Source: Bacteroidales bacterium
Lineage (GTDB): Bacteria; Bacteroidota; Bacteroidia; Bacteroidales; UBA3663
Reading direction: 5' to 3'
Assembly: GCA_017449065.1 (NCBI GenBank)
Contig: JAFSKF010000018.1
Location: forward strand, 1 to 64,000
Length of the DNA: 64,000 nucleotides
Shown here one piece after another: positions 52,574 to 61,156 of this stretch (position 1 is its first letter; each line of letters opens with the position of its first letter). Made by a program: the position numbers and the translations under genes. The notes beneath the pieces are model-generated. The model was not told the DNA's origin and did no database searches. It was given only the letters and a program-made list of their open reading frames with translations.

Positions 52574-54409
52574 ATGGCAAAAGAAGTAAAATTCAGTTTG
52601 GTCTTCCGCGATATGTGGCAGAGTGCTGGCAAGTACCAGCCACGCGTTGACCAGCTTGTTAAGGTAGCCCCTAAAATCATTGAAATGGGCTGCTGGGATC
52701 GTGTTGAAACCAATGGCGGCGGCTTTGAGCAGGTCAATCTGCTCTACGGCGAGAACCCGAACAAGTCGGTTCGTGCCTGGACCAAGCCTTTCCATGAGGC
52801 AGGTATCCAGACTCATATGCTCGATCGTGCCTTGAACGGTCTGCGTATGTTCCCATGCTCCAAGGATCTCCGCAAACTTTTCTATAAGGTCAAAAAAGCC
52901 CAAGGTACCGATATCACCCGTATCTTCTGCGGCTTGAACGACCCTCGCAACGTGATTCCTTCAATTCAGTATTCGAAAGAGGCAGGCATGATTGCACAGG
53001 CAGCTCTCTGCATCACCTTCTCTCCGATTCATACCGTAGAGTATTATGTCAATCTGGCCAAGAAGTTCATTGATGCCGGTGCCGACGAGATCTGTCTGAA
53101 AGATATGGCAGGCATCGGTCGTCCGGAGAGCCTCGGACAGATTGTTAAAGGTATTAAGGCCTATAAGAAAGACATCGTTATCCAGTACCATTCACACGCA
53201 GGACCTGGCTTCAATATGGCTTCCATCCTCGAAGTCTGCAAGAACGGCTGCGACTATGTGGATTGCGGTATGTCTCCACTCTCATGGGGTACCGGCCACG
53301 CCGACATCATCGCCGTACAGGAGATGCTGAAAGACGCCGGCTTCAAGGTAAAGGAAATCAACATGTCCGCCTATATGGAGGTACGCACCCAGATTCAGGA
53401 GATGATGGACGACTTCCTCGGCTATTACATTCCAGAGCTCAACCACCTCAACAACTCTCTGCTCGTCAAGCCAGGTCTGCCTGGCGGCATGATGGGTTCG
53501 CTCATGACCGACCTGGAGGAGAACCTGGAGGGTCTAAACCGTTGGAAAGAGAAGAACAACCAGCCGAAACTCACCACTGACCAGCTGCTCATCAAGCTGT
53601 TCGATGAAGTGGCTTACGTATGGCCAAAGGTCGGTTATCCTTGCCTGGTAACCCCATTCAGCCAGTATGTAAAGAACCTCGCCCTGATGAACGTTATGCA
53701 GATGGAGAAGGGCAAGGAACGCTGGAGCCTCATTGCCGACAATATCTGGGACATGATTCTCGGCAAGTCGGGACAGCTGCCCGGTCCGGTTGCTCCTGAA
53801 CTGGTTGAACTGGCCAAGAGCCAGGGCCGCGAGTTCGAGACGCAGGATCCGCAGTCGTACTTCCCAGACAATCTGGATGAGTTCCGCGCCAAGATGAAGG
53901 AAAAAGGCTGGGAACTCGGCGAGGACGACGAGGAACTCTTCGAGTATGCCATGCACCCATCGCAGTATGAGGCATATAAGAGCGGTCAGGCCAAAGCTGA
54001 GTTCGAGGCCGACCTCGCTAAGCGCAAGGCAGCCAAGAATGCTCCTAAGGGCGAAATCAAGGCTCAGGATCTGAAGGTAACTGTCGATGGACAGACCTAT
54101 ACCGTAAGCATCGCTCCTAACGACGGATCGGCTCCTGCCGCCGCAACCGCTGCCGCTGCTCATGTAGCTGCCGGCGAAGGCGCAGACGTTTTGGCTCCGT
54201 TGGAGGGCAAGTTCTTTCTGGTTAAGAACGCTTCCGAAACTCCCGTCAAGGTGGGCGACATGGTCAAGAAAGGACAAACCATCGGATACATTGAGGCCAT
54301 GAAGACCTACAATGCCGTAGCTGCCGATATCGACGGCCAGATCACCGCCATTTTGGCAAACCCCGGCGACAAGGTGTTTGAAGATGACCCAATCTTTAAG
54401 ATTAAGTGA
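52574..54409 (+). CDS. oadA: Oxaloacetate decarboxylase alpha chain with biotin domain
   Basis: The 611-residue protein has the pyruvate/oxaloacetate carboxyltransferase barrel at the N-terminus (RDMWQSAGKYQPRVDQL..., ICLKDMAGIGRPESLGQIV, HSHAGPGFNMASILEV). The conserved PYC_OADA domain follows, then an Ala/Pro-rich linker and a C-terminal biotinyl domain with the EAMKT motif; K577 should carry biotin. It transfers the carboxyl group to biotin for decarboxylation by the beta chain, which drives sodium export. A propionate-pathway role, typical for succinate/propionate fermenters, fits. The last codons and stop lie inside a 21-bp inverted repeat (54390-54436). Confidence 0.94.
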   Translation: MAKEVKFSLVFRDMWQSAGKYQPRVDQLVKVAPKIIEMGCWDRVETNGGGFEQVNLLYGENPNKSVRAWTKPFHEAGIQTHMLDRALNGLRMFPCSKDLRKLFYKVKKAQGTDITRIFCGLNDPRNVIPSIQYSKEAGMIAQAALCITFSPIHTVEYYVNLAKKFIDAGADEICLKDMAGIGRPESLGQIVKGIKAYKKDIVIQYHSHAGPGFNMASILEVCKNGCDYVDCGMSPLSWGTGHADIIAVQEMLKDAGFKVKEINMSAYMEVRTQIQEMMDDFLGYYIPELNHLNNSLLVKPGLPGGMMGSLMTDLEENLEGLNRWKEKNNQPKLTTDQLLIKLFDEVAYVWPKVGYPCLVTPFSQYVKNLALMNVMQMEKGKERWSLIADNIWDMILGKSGQLPGPVAPELVELAKSQGREFETQDPQSYFPDNLDEFRAKMKEKGWELGEDDEELFEYAMHPSQYEAYKSGQAKAEFEADLAKRKAAKNAPKGEIKAQDLKVTVDGQTYTVSIAPNDGSAPAAATAAAAHVAAGEGADVLAPLEGKFFLVKNASETPVKVGDMVKKGQTIGYIEAMKTYNAVAADIDGQITAILANPGDKVFEDDPIFKIK

Positions 54410-54436
54410 GCGAGCCTCACTTAATCTTAAAGATTG
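54390..54436. repeat. 21-bp inverted repeat spanning the oadA stop codon
   Basis: 54390-54410 and 54416-54436 are exact complements separated by CGAGC. The left arm contains the last codons and TGA of oadA (stop at 54407-54409). The transcript can form a strong hairpin, yet no T run follows, so it may slow, process or partly stop transcription before oadB. It directly adjoins the heptamer array that starts at 54436. Confidence 0.85.
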
Positions 54437-54463
54437 AATTACAAATTACGAATTACTAATTAC
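54436..54463. repeat. Left heptamer array of the four-helix-bundle cassette
   Basis: Four 7-bp units read gaattac, aaattac, gaattac, taattac. They end 22 bp before the small gene. The array is the inverse complement in type of the array at 54882-54909. Confidence 0.85.
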
Positions 54464-54485
54464 CTTCCTTCCAAACGAAACACGG

Positions 54486-54845
54486 ATGAAAGAAGAAAAT
54501 TTAGTAATGGATAAGGCAGAAGATTTTGCTATTCGAATTTGCAACCTATACAGTTATTTGTGTGAAAAGCAAAAAGAGAAAATACTGAGCAACCAGATTC
54601 TCCGTTCCGGCACCTCAATCGGTGCCAACATAGCGGAAGCAATCTATGCCGAATCTCCGGAGGATTTCACTCATAAACTGAAAATATCGAGAAAAGAGGC
54701 AAACGAAACAAGATATTGGCTCAAACTGCTGTTTCGCTCAAACAAAATCAACGAAACAGAATATAAATCAATGTTAACAGACTGCGAAGCACTTATCAAA
54801 CTATTGAGTAAGATTATCTTGACATGCCAAAACAATAATCGATAA
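54486..54845 (+). CDS. Four-helix-bundle protein (S23 / 23S rRNA intervening-sequence family)
   Basis: The 119-residue protein shows the family pattern of four amphipathic helices with ILRSGTSIGANIAEA near the middle and SRKEANETRYWLKLLF after it. An internal ATG at 54507 (MDKAED) is a possible alternative start. Members occur inside 23S rRNA genes, scattered in Bacteroidetes genomes, and as the related Avd protein of diversity-generating retroelements; their general function is unclear. This copy separates oadA from oadB and is bordered by inverted heptamer arrays, so it looks inserted. Codon use is more A/T-rich than in oadA and oadB. Confidence 0.9.
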   Translation: MKEENLVMDKAEDFAIRICNLYSYLCEKQKEKILSNQILRSGTSIGANIAEAIYAESPEDFTHKLKISRKEANETRYWLKLLFRSNKINETEYKSMLTDCEALIKLLSKIILTCQNNNR

Positions 54846-54881
54846 AAGAATCCAAATGACAATAACCAGTCGGCAACGAAA

Positions 54882-54909
54882 GTAATTTGTAATTTGTAAT
54901 CTGTAATTA
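54882..54909. repeat. Right heptamer array of the four-helix-bundle cassette
   Basis: Four 7-bp units read gtaattt, gtaattt, gtaatct, gtaatta. They are in the opposite orientation to the left array at 54436-54463 and end 16 bp before the oadB start codon. Confidence 0.85.
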
Positions 54910-54925
54910 AAAATTTATTTGTAAA

Positions 54926-56221
54926 ATGGATTTTTCAACAATTTTCGAAAAATTATATGAGATGACGGCGTTCAGCAACATTGCTGCAGAACCCACTTAT
55001 CTCATCATGTACGCGATTGGCTTCCTGTTCCTCTATCTGGGCATCGCCAAGCACTACGAGCCGCTGCTGCTCATCCCGATTGCTATGGGCATCCTGCTGG
55101 CCAACTTCCCAGGGGGAGAAATGGGCGTATTCGGAGCACAGGAAATCGTTTTGAATGGCATCACCTACCACAATGCAGTCTATCTGGCTGACGGCTCGGT
55201 ATGGTGCGACCCGAACGGAGTACCTTACGATGTCTATAACGTCGGACTTCCTAAGATTGCCCACGATCTGGGTCTGATGAACATGATCTACTACTGGCTC
55301 ATCAAGACCGGCTTCATTCCACCGGTAATCTTCATGGGTGTAGGTGCCATGACCGACTTCGGCCCGATGCTCCGCAACCTGAAACTGGCCATCTTCGGTG
55401 CCGCTGCCCAGCTGGGTATCTTCAGTGTGATTCTGGTGGCTGTCGGCAGTGGTCAGTTCACACCGCAGGAGGCAGGTGCCTTGGGCATCATCGGTGGTGC
55501 CGACGGACCGACCGCCATTTATACCACCATCAAACTGGCTCCTCATTTGTTAGGCCCAATCGCCATCGCTGCCTATAGCTACATGGCACTGGTTCCGGTG
55601 ATCATTCCGTTGGTGGTAAAACTATTGTGCACCAAGAACGAAATCCTGATTAACATGAAGGAGCAGGATAAACTCTATCCGAACACCCTTCAGATTAAGA
55701 ACATGCGCGTAGCTAAGATTATTTTCCCGATCTTCGTAACGGTTTTGGTTGCCATCATCGTTCCTTCGGCAGTTTCGCTGATCGGTATGCTGATGTTCGG
55801 TAACCTGATCAAGGAAATCGGCTCCGACACCTCGCGCATCGCTGAAACAGCTTCCAACGCTTTGATGAACATCGCTACCATTTTCCTGGGACTCTCGGTA
55901 GGTGCCACCATGACGGTACAGTCGTTCCTGAACTGGCAGACCATCGGTATCGTGGCTGGCGGTTTCTGCGCTTTCGCAGTTTCCATTGCCGGCGGTATCC
56001 TGCTGGTGAAGCTGTTCAATCTGTTTTCGAAGAAAAAGATCAACCCGCTGGTGGGCGCTTGCGGTTTGTCGGCTGTGCCGATGGCAAGTCGTGTGGCCAA
56101 CGAGATTGCCACCAAGTATAACCCGAAGAACAACATCCTGAACTACTGTATGTCGTCCAACATCTCGGGCGTTATCGGTTCGGCTGTTGCTGCCGGTGTG
56201 CTGATCGCTTTCCTGCGATAA
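54926..56221 (+). CDS. oadB: Oxaloacetate decarboxylase beta chain (sodium-translocating)
   Basis: The 431-residue membrane protein matches the OadB/MmdB/GcdB family. It has many transmembrane segments and the conserved motifs VGAMTDFGPMLRN and IIGGADGPTAIYT, whose Asp residues take part in sodium transport, and a C-terminal part with LVGACGLSAVPMASRVAN and SNISGVIGSAVAAG. It performs decarboxylation of carboxybiotin and pumps sodium outward. It is normally adjacent to the alpha chain; here a 4-helix-bundle cassette lies between. No separate consensus promoter was found, so its expression probably depends on read-through from oadA. Confidence 0.95.
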   Translation: MDFSTIFEKLYEMTAFSNIAAEPTYLIMYAIGFLFLYLGIAKHYEPLLLIPIAMGILLANFPGGEMGVFGAQEIVLNGITYHNAVYLADGSVWCDPNGVPYDVYNVGLPKIAHDLGLMNMIYYWLIKTGFIPPVIFMGVGAMTDFGPMLRNLKLAIFGAAAQLGIFSVILVAVGSGQFTPQEAGALGIIGGADGPTAIYTTIKLAPHLLGPIAIAAYSYMALVPVIIPLVVKLLCTKNEILINMKEQDKLYPNTLQIKNMRVAKIIFPIFVTVLVAIIVPSAVSLIGMLMFGNLIKEIGSDTSRIAETASNALMNIATIFLGLSVGATMTVQSFLNWQTIGIVAGGFCAFAVSIAGGILLVKLFNLFSKKKINPLVGACGLSAVPMASRVANEIATKYNPKNNILNYCMSSNISGVIGSAVAAGVLIAFLR

Positions 56222-56265
56222 TCAAGTGATAACTATCACGCACGAACAACCCTAATCTTACAGAC

Positions 56266-58140
56266 ATGAACAAAGTCTATATACTTATATCAATACTGCT
56301 GTGGTCTATCTCCACGGCAGTATTTTCCCAAAGCGCTTACTCTTTGGACAAAATGTCGGTTGAAAAACTCGACCGCGGACTCATTGCCATGCGGCAGTCC
56401 GAGGATTCGGTATCGGTCTCCTGGCGCCTGTCGCGAGAGGATCCGGACAATGTGCTTTTCGACCTGTGGGTTGACGGGAAATGCGTGATTAAGAACACGA
56501 AATACACCTACCTGATGCTGGCTTGCGACGGAACGAAAGAACATCGTTTCGAAGTGCAGGCTCATGCAGGCAAGTCGCAGAAAGCGATTGCGAAACGGTT
56601 GCAGAAAGCAAGCTACACGCTTCCGGCAAACGCCCCGATCGGCTATCTCGACATTGCCTTGAACCGGCCAGAAGACTACTGGTTAGATGTCAACAATTCG
56701 TGCAGTTATTCGCCCAACGACTGTGCCGTAGGCGATGTGGATGGCGACGGGCAGTTGGAACTGATCGTGAAATGGGATCCTTCGAATTCGCACGACAACT
56801 CGCACAACGGTTTTACAGGCAATGTGTATATCGACTGCTATGAGATTACCGGTCCAAGCGGCCTGAAATGGCGCATCGATCTGGGCCCCAACATCCGTGC
56901 CGGAGCCCACTACACACAGTTTATGGTCTATGACTTAGATGGAGACGGCAAGGCGGAGATCGTGATGAAGACAGCTGACGGCACCATCGACGGAGAAGGC
57001 AACGTCATTGGAGATTCCACGGCTTGCTGGGTGAACGAGAACGGACACATCATGGACGGTCCGGAACTGTTGACGGTGTTTGGCGGCGAAACCGGTAGAG
57101 CGCTTTACACGACGGATTATGTCCCCGGACGAGGCGCTCCCGGACTGTGGGGCGACAATCGCGGCAACCGCAGCGAACGCTATCTGGCAGGTGTCGGCTA
57201 TTTCGGCCATGAAAAGGACGGCAAACGGTTGCCATCGGTCGTGATGTGCAGAGGCTATTACACACGCACGGCGTTAGCCGCCTGGGACTGGGACGGATCG
57301 GAACTGAAGCAACGCTGGTTCTTCGACAGTTACGCTGACGGCTGGCAGGACTACAGCGGTCAGGGCAATCACTCGCTTCATGTCATTGATGTGGATACTG
57401 ACGGATTCGATGAAATCATTTACGGCTCCTGCACCATCGACCACGACGGCAAGGGATTATATTCGACCAAGCTCGGACACGGCGATGCCATGCACGTCAC
57501 CTGTTTCATGCCAGACGACGACTGCTTGCAGGTTTGGCAATGCCATGAAGTGAAGGGTACGGGTTCTACTTTCCGCGATGCCCGGACCGGCGAGATCTTT
57601 TTTCAGATTCCGTTTGCCGACGATTGCGGCCGCTGCATGGCAGCCGATATCGACCCGACAAACAAGGGCGTGGAAATGTGGTCGATCTGCACCGACGGCA
57701 TCCGCAACGTGAAGGGCGAAAAGATTGCCAATCCCAAACGATTGTCGCAGAACATGGGCAACTGGTGGGACGGTGATCTGTTGCGCGAACTGCTCGACAA
57801 GACGTACATCACCAAGTATAACTGGAAGACCCAGAAAATTGAACTGCTTACCAGTTTCTTGGGTGTGACCAGCAACAACAGCACCAAGTCCGTTCCTTGT
57901 CTGCAAGGCGATATCTTGGGCGACTGGCGCGAAGAAGTGCTGCTCCGCTCTAATGACAACGAACATATTTATCTGTTCCTCACCCCCTACACCACCGAAT
58001 ACCGCTTCAACTGTTTCTTGGAAGACATCCCCTATCGCTTAGGCCTTGTCGTTGAAAATGTCGGCTACAACCAGCCCACCCAACCCGGCTTCTATTTCGG
58101 CGAAGGCATGAAGTTGAGCCAGAGAAACCGGTGCAAATAA
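56266..58140 (+). CDS. PL11 rhamnogalacturonan lyase
   Basis: The 624-residue protein has a signal peptide ending near VFSQS. An N-terminal FN3-like region and an eight-bladed propeller of PL11 type follow. Several Dx(D/N)xDG metal-binding loops are visible: VGDVDGDGQLEL, VYDLDGDGKAEI and VIDVDTDGFDEI, which bind calcium in known members. PL11 enzymes cut the rhamnose-galacturonic acid backbone of rhamnogalacturonan I. It is 44 bp after oadB and 16 bp before rhaM. This supports use of pectic rhamnogalacturonan by the organism, but the gene is outside the main PUL. Confidence 0.93.
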   Translation: MNKVYILISILLWSISTAVFSQSAYSLDKMSVEKLDRGLIAMRQSEDSVSVSWRLSREDPDNVLFDLWVDGKCVIKNTKYTYLMLACDGTKEHRFEVQAHAGKSQKAIAKRLQKASYTLPANAPIGYLDIALNRPEDYWLDVNNSCSYSPNDCAVGDVDGDGQLELIVKWDPSNSHDNSHNGFTGNVYIDCYEITGPSGLKWRIDLGPNIRAGAHYTQFMVYDLDGDGKAEIVMKTADGTIDGEGNVIGDSTACWVNENGHIMDGPELLTVFGGETGRALYTTDYVPGRGAPGLWGDNRGNRSERYLAGVGYFGHEKDGKRLPSVVMCRGYYTRTALAAWDWDGSELKQRWFFDSYADGWQDYSGQGNHSLHVIDVDTDGFDEIIYGSCTIDHDGKGLYSTKLGHGDAMHVTCFMPDDDCLQVWQCHEVKGTGSTFRDARTGEIFFQIPFADDCGRCMAADIDPTNKGVEMWSICTDGIRNVKGEKIANPKRLSQNMGNWWDGDLLRELLDKTYITKYNWKTQKIELLTSFLGVTSNNSTKSVPCLQGDILGDWREEVLLRSNDNEHIYLFLTPYTTEYRFNCFLEDIPYRLGLVVENVGYNQPTQPGFYFGEGMKLSQRNRCK

Positions 58141-58156
58141 TAAAAACCAAACTACT

Positions 58157-58471
58157 ATGAAAAGAGAAGCATTCAAAATGTACCTGAACCCAGGTATGAA
58201 AGAAGAATACAAACGACGTCACCAGAACCTGTTCCCGGAACTCCGGAAACTATTACAAGAAGCCGGCGTGCGAAACTACAGTATCTACTTGGACGAAGAT
58301 ACCGACACCCTTTACGCATATCAGGAACTGGAGGGAGAAGGAGGCAGCCAGGATCTGGGAGCCACCGAAATCTGCCAGCGCTGGTGGGCCTATATGGCCG
58401 ACATCATGAAGACCAATCCGGACAACAGCCCTGTCACCATCCCGCTGCCAGAGATGTTTCATATGGACTGA
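58157..58471 (+). CDS. rhaM: L-rhamnose mutarotase
   Basis: The 104-residue protein matches RhaM/YiiL, which interconverts the alpha and beta anomers of L-rhamnose. The N-terminal FKMYLNPGMKEEYKRRHQNLFPEL with the His of RRHQ and the C-terminal RWWAYMADIM are typical of the dimeric ferredoxin-like fold. It is 16 bp after the PL11 lyase and probably co-transcribed. It would prepare rhamnose released from the backbone for catabolism. Confidence 0.93.
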   Translation: MKREAFKMYLNPGMKEEYKRRHQNLFPELRKLLQEAGVRNYSIYLDEDTDTLYAYQELEGEGGSQDLGATEICQRWWAYMADIMKTNPDNSPVTIPLPEMFHMD

Positions 58472-58481
58472 GGGGGAAGAT

Positions 58482-58647
58482 ACTCTGAGTAATCGGAATA
58501 ATCGGAGTAATCAGAAAAAATCAGAGTACTCTGAGTAATCGGAATAATCGGAGTAATCAGAAAAAATCAGAGTACTCAGAGTAATCGGAGTAATCAGGAA
58601 AAATCAGAGTACTCAGAGTAATCGGAGTAATCAGGAAAAATCAGACT
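58482..58647. repeat. Nonamer-based tandem repeat between convergent genes
   Basis: Two 46-bp units (58482-58527, 58528-58573) are followed by two 37-bp units (58574-58610, 58611-58647). All are built from 9-bp words of the type agtaatcgg/agtaatcag plus a 10-bp aaaaaatcag word; the short unit lacks one word. The array fills the gap between rhaM and prmA, and no separate terminator is visible. Confidence 0.85.
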
Positions 58648-58657
58648 AATCAGAAAC

Positions 58658-59455
58658 CTAAAGCCCAAACCTTATTACCACCCAGTTATTCTGACTGCGG
58701 TGGTAATTATATTTTAAACCGAGCGACTCGGCACAGGAGCGGATAGCTGGCACGTCCTCCTCGTAGAAGCCGCTCATCAGCAGAACGGCACCAGGATCCA
58801 TGTCGCGAACGTAAGCCGGCATATCGTGCAGCAGCACATTCCGATTGATGTTCGCCAACACCACATCGTAACGGTCCCCGTTGCCGAGCAACGAAGCATC
58901 GCCGCATTCCACATGCACCCGTCCCGCCATATCATTCATCAGAACATTATCGACCGCATTGGCAGCCACCCAATCATCGATTTCTATGGCTCGCACTTCC
59001 GCACCACGCAGGGCGCAAGCAATGGCAAGAACGCCGGTACCGGTTCCCATATCGAGCACCTTTTTGCCCGACAGGTCCAACAACAGAATTTCACCGAGCA
59101 ATTGCGACGTCGTTTCATGATGACCACTGCCGAACGACATATGCGGATGAATGGTGATGGTCTGATCTCCGAAGCTGATCGGTGTCAGCGCATTCTCCGA
59201 CTCCCACTGCTCGTTCCAGTTCTGGGTAGCCACCTCCTGAGCCACCCACTGCACCGTCACATCGGGCAAAGGAAGCTGGCCGATGCACGTCTGCAAGGCC
59301 TCTGAATCGAAGAGATGCTGCGGACAATATGCCATCAGACAGTCGGACTCCGTTGTGAAACTGTCAAATCCCAAATCAGCCAGTTCGGCAGCCAGGACAT
59401 CACAACAGGCCTCGCTGAACGGCATTGGAACCAATTTTACCTCTATATAATTCAT
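58658..59455 (-). CDS. prmA: Ribosomal protein L11 methyltransferase
   Basis: The 265-residue protein has the PrmA N-terminal domain with NWNEQWESENALTPISFGD. The Rossmann methyltransferase domain shows HMSFGSGHHETTSQLL, VLDMGTGTGVLAIA for SAM binding, and VLANINRNVLL in place of the NPPY-like motif. It trimethylates ribosomal protein L11 in the cytoplasm. It is alone on the minus strand in this part of the window. Confidence 0.94.
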   Translation of the reverse strand: MNYIEVKLVPMPFSEACCDVLAAELADLGFDSFTTESDCLMAYCPQHLFDSEALQTCIGQLPLPDVTVQWVAQEVATQNWNEQWESENALTPISFGDQTITIHPHMSFGSGHHETTSQLLGEILLLDLSGKKVLDMGTGTGVLAIACALRGAEVRAIEIDDWVAANAVDNVLMNDMAGRVHVECGDASLLGNGDRYDVVLANINRNVLLHDMPAYVRDMDPGAVLLMSGFYEEDVPAIRSCAESLGLKYNYHRSQNNWVVIRFGL

Positions 59456-59524
59456 AGTTTCGTTTGAACAAATACTCTTTTCAGTGAAAAATGACTGAAA
59501 AAAATTGTTAAAGTACCCTTCCGG

Positions 59525-59556
59525 TGTGCAAAGTTACGAAATAATTCTTACCTTTG
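59525..59556 (+). promoter_or_regulatory. Probable promoter for the aromatic/Ser-rich secreted protein gene
   Basis: TACCTTTG (59549-59556) is a perfect -7 box with TGTG 20 bp upstream (59525-59528) as a near match to TTTG. The leader of roughly 110 nt contains short repeats of TCTGAAA. The rest of 59456-59674 shows no gene. Confidence 0.6.
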
Positions 59557-59674
59557 TGGCGTCAAAAGGCGAAATTTTGCCCTCAGAAGTCTGAAAAAGT
59601 CTGAAATTCTGAAAAATTAAACTTTTCCTTGGCAAAATAGTCTAAAAGACAAAAGGATTTAAAAACCTACGACT

Positions 59675-61117
59675 ATGAAAAAGATGATTCTTACCTCAAT
59701 GGCTGTCGCCTTAACGCTCCCATTGGCAATGAGTGTAATGGCTCAGGACGACATCTATTACAGCAAGTCAAACACAAAGAAGGCAGTTTATAAGGAAACT
59801 GAAGAGACGAACTGGTCAACGAATGCCAACGATGACTGGGACATTGACGACTATAACCGTCGCGGTATCTCTGTTGCCAAAACATCATCGAATACCAACA
59901 CGATTCCTTCCTCCACCCTGTATGGTGACGAGGACGAAGACGATGTTCTGGCTACGGATTCTATCATTCCGACGCTGCACATCAGCAACGACGGCAAGAT
60001 GCTCTATACCGACAAGTCGGGCATTACGAAAGTCGATAAGGTGGTCATTGTGGGCACCTACGATTATAGTGATCGCATCCGTCGTTTCCACAATCCGTTG
60101 TTTGCCTATCATACGTACTGCCCTTGGTATGACGTAGCCTACTACGATCCTTTCTATTGGGATTACTGCTATTGGGATCCGTGGTGGTACTGCACACCGA
60201 GCTTCGGCTGGCATTGGGGCAGCTGGTGGGGTTGCTGGGATTTCGGCTACTACACCGGTTGGTACGGTGGCTGGTACAATCCGTACTGGGCTCCTTATCG
60301 CCACTACTATGAACCCGGCTTCTTTTATGGAGGCGGCGGTGGCGGACACTATATGGCTCATCACCGGAACCGCGGGCCACGCAACAACATGGGCGGCAAC
60401 TTCCGGAATCGCACCAACACAGGACGCAACCAGATTGCCAGTGCAAACGTGAACCGCAGCTACCGTTCGAGCAGCGGCACACGCAATGCGGTGGCTTCCG
60501 GAGCAACGCGCGGCAGAAACAACTTGGGCACACGTTCCGGCGTAAGTAATCTGGGAACTCGCGGTGAATCCGGTGCCGGCACCTTGTCGGCTTCTACGAC
60601 TCGCAGCGCCGTTGCTAACGGCACCCGTTCGACAACCTCCACCAGCACACGAACAGGCTCCAGCACCTATACGACACGTGGCAGTGCAAGCCGAGGTTCA
60701 AGTGCTAACAGTAGCGTGAACCGAAGCACCACATCCAGCACCAGCGCTGCAGCCAACAACCGCACCAGTGCTACAACCAATACACGTCAGCGCGTTGCGA
60801 ACAGCTCTCGCAACAGTTCATCGGGCGTAAGCGTCGGCAGTTCTACCCGTAGCGGTTCTTCATCCGGCACATACCGCAACAGCAGTTCTTCAAGCAGCAG
60901 CTATCGCGGATCGTCCAGCTACAGCGGAAGTTCTTCTAACTACAGCGGAAGTTCTTCTAACTACAGCGGAAGCAGTTCCGGCTACAGCAGCGGAGGAACC
61001 ACTCGTAGCTATAGCAGCGGCAGTTCTACCCGCAGTTACAGTGGTGGCAGCTCCAGCGGAAGCACCCGCAGTGGCGGTGGCGGCAGCAGTTCGCGTGGCG
61101 GAGGCGGACGCCGATAA
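59675..61117 (+). CDS. Secreted protein, Trp/Tyr-rich core and Ser/Gly/Arg low-complexity tail, unknown function
   Basis: The 480-residue protein has a clear signal peptide (LPLAMSVMAQ). Residues about 20-140 are an ordinary polar domain. About 145-235 are extremely rich in Trp, Tyr and Gly, with several Cys (YCYWDPWWYC, WHWGSWWGCWDFGYYTGWYGG). From about 240 to the end it is Ser/Gly/Arg/Asn/Thr low complexity, with short tandem repeats such as YSGSSSN. No known domain is recognised. It is 39 bp before an OmpP1-family gene. Possibilities are a surface matrix or adhesive protein; nothing in the sequence proves it. Confidence 0.8.
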   Translation: MKKMILTSMAVALTLPLAMSVMAQDDIYYSKSNTKKAVYKETEETNWSTNANDDWDIDDYNRRGISVAKTSSNTNTIPSSTLYGDEDEDDVLATDSIIPTLHISNDGKMLYTDKSGITKVDKVVIVGTYDYSDRIRRFHNPLFAYHTYCPWYDVAYYDPFYWDYCYWDPWWYCTPSFGWHWGSWWGCWDFGYYTGWYGGWYNPYWAPYRHYYEPGFFYGGGGGGHYMAHHRNRGPRNNMGGNFRNRTNTGRNQIASANVNRSYRSSSGTRNAVASGATRGRNNLGTRSGVSNLGTRGESGAGTLSASTTRSAVANGTRSTTSTSTRTGSSTYTTRGSASRGSSANSSVNRSTTSSTSAAANNRTSATTNTRQRVANSSRNSSSGVSVGSSTRSGSSSGTYRNSSSSSSSYRGSSSYSGSSSNYSGSSSNYSGSSSGYSSGGTTRSYSSGSSTRSYSGGSSSGSTRSGGGGSSSRGGGGRR

Positions 61118-61156
61118 GCTTCGAAAACATTTTCAATCTCTTAAATTTGCATGGTT

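Noticed and set aside
58482-58647. CRISPR array
   Set aside because: Repeats are built from 9-bp words without spacers, and no cas genes are present.
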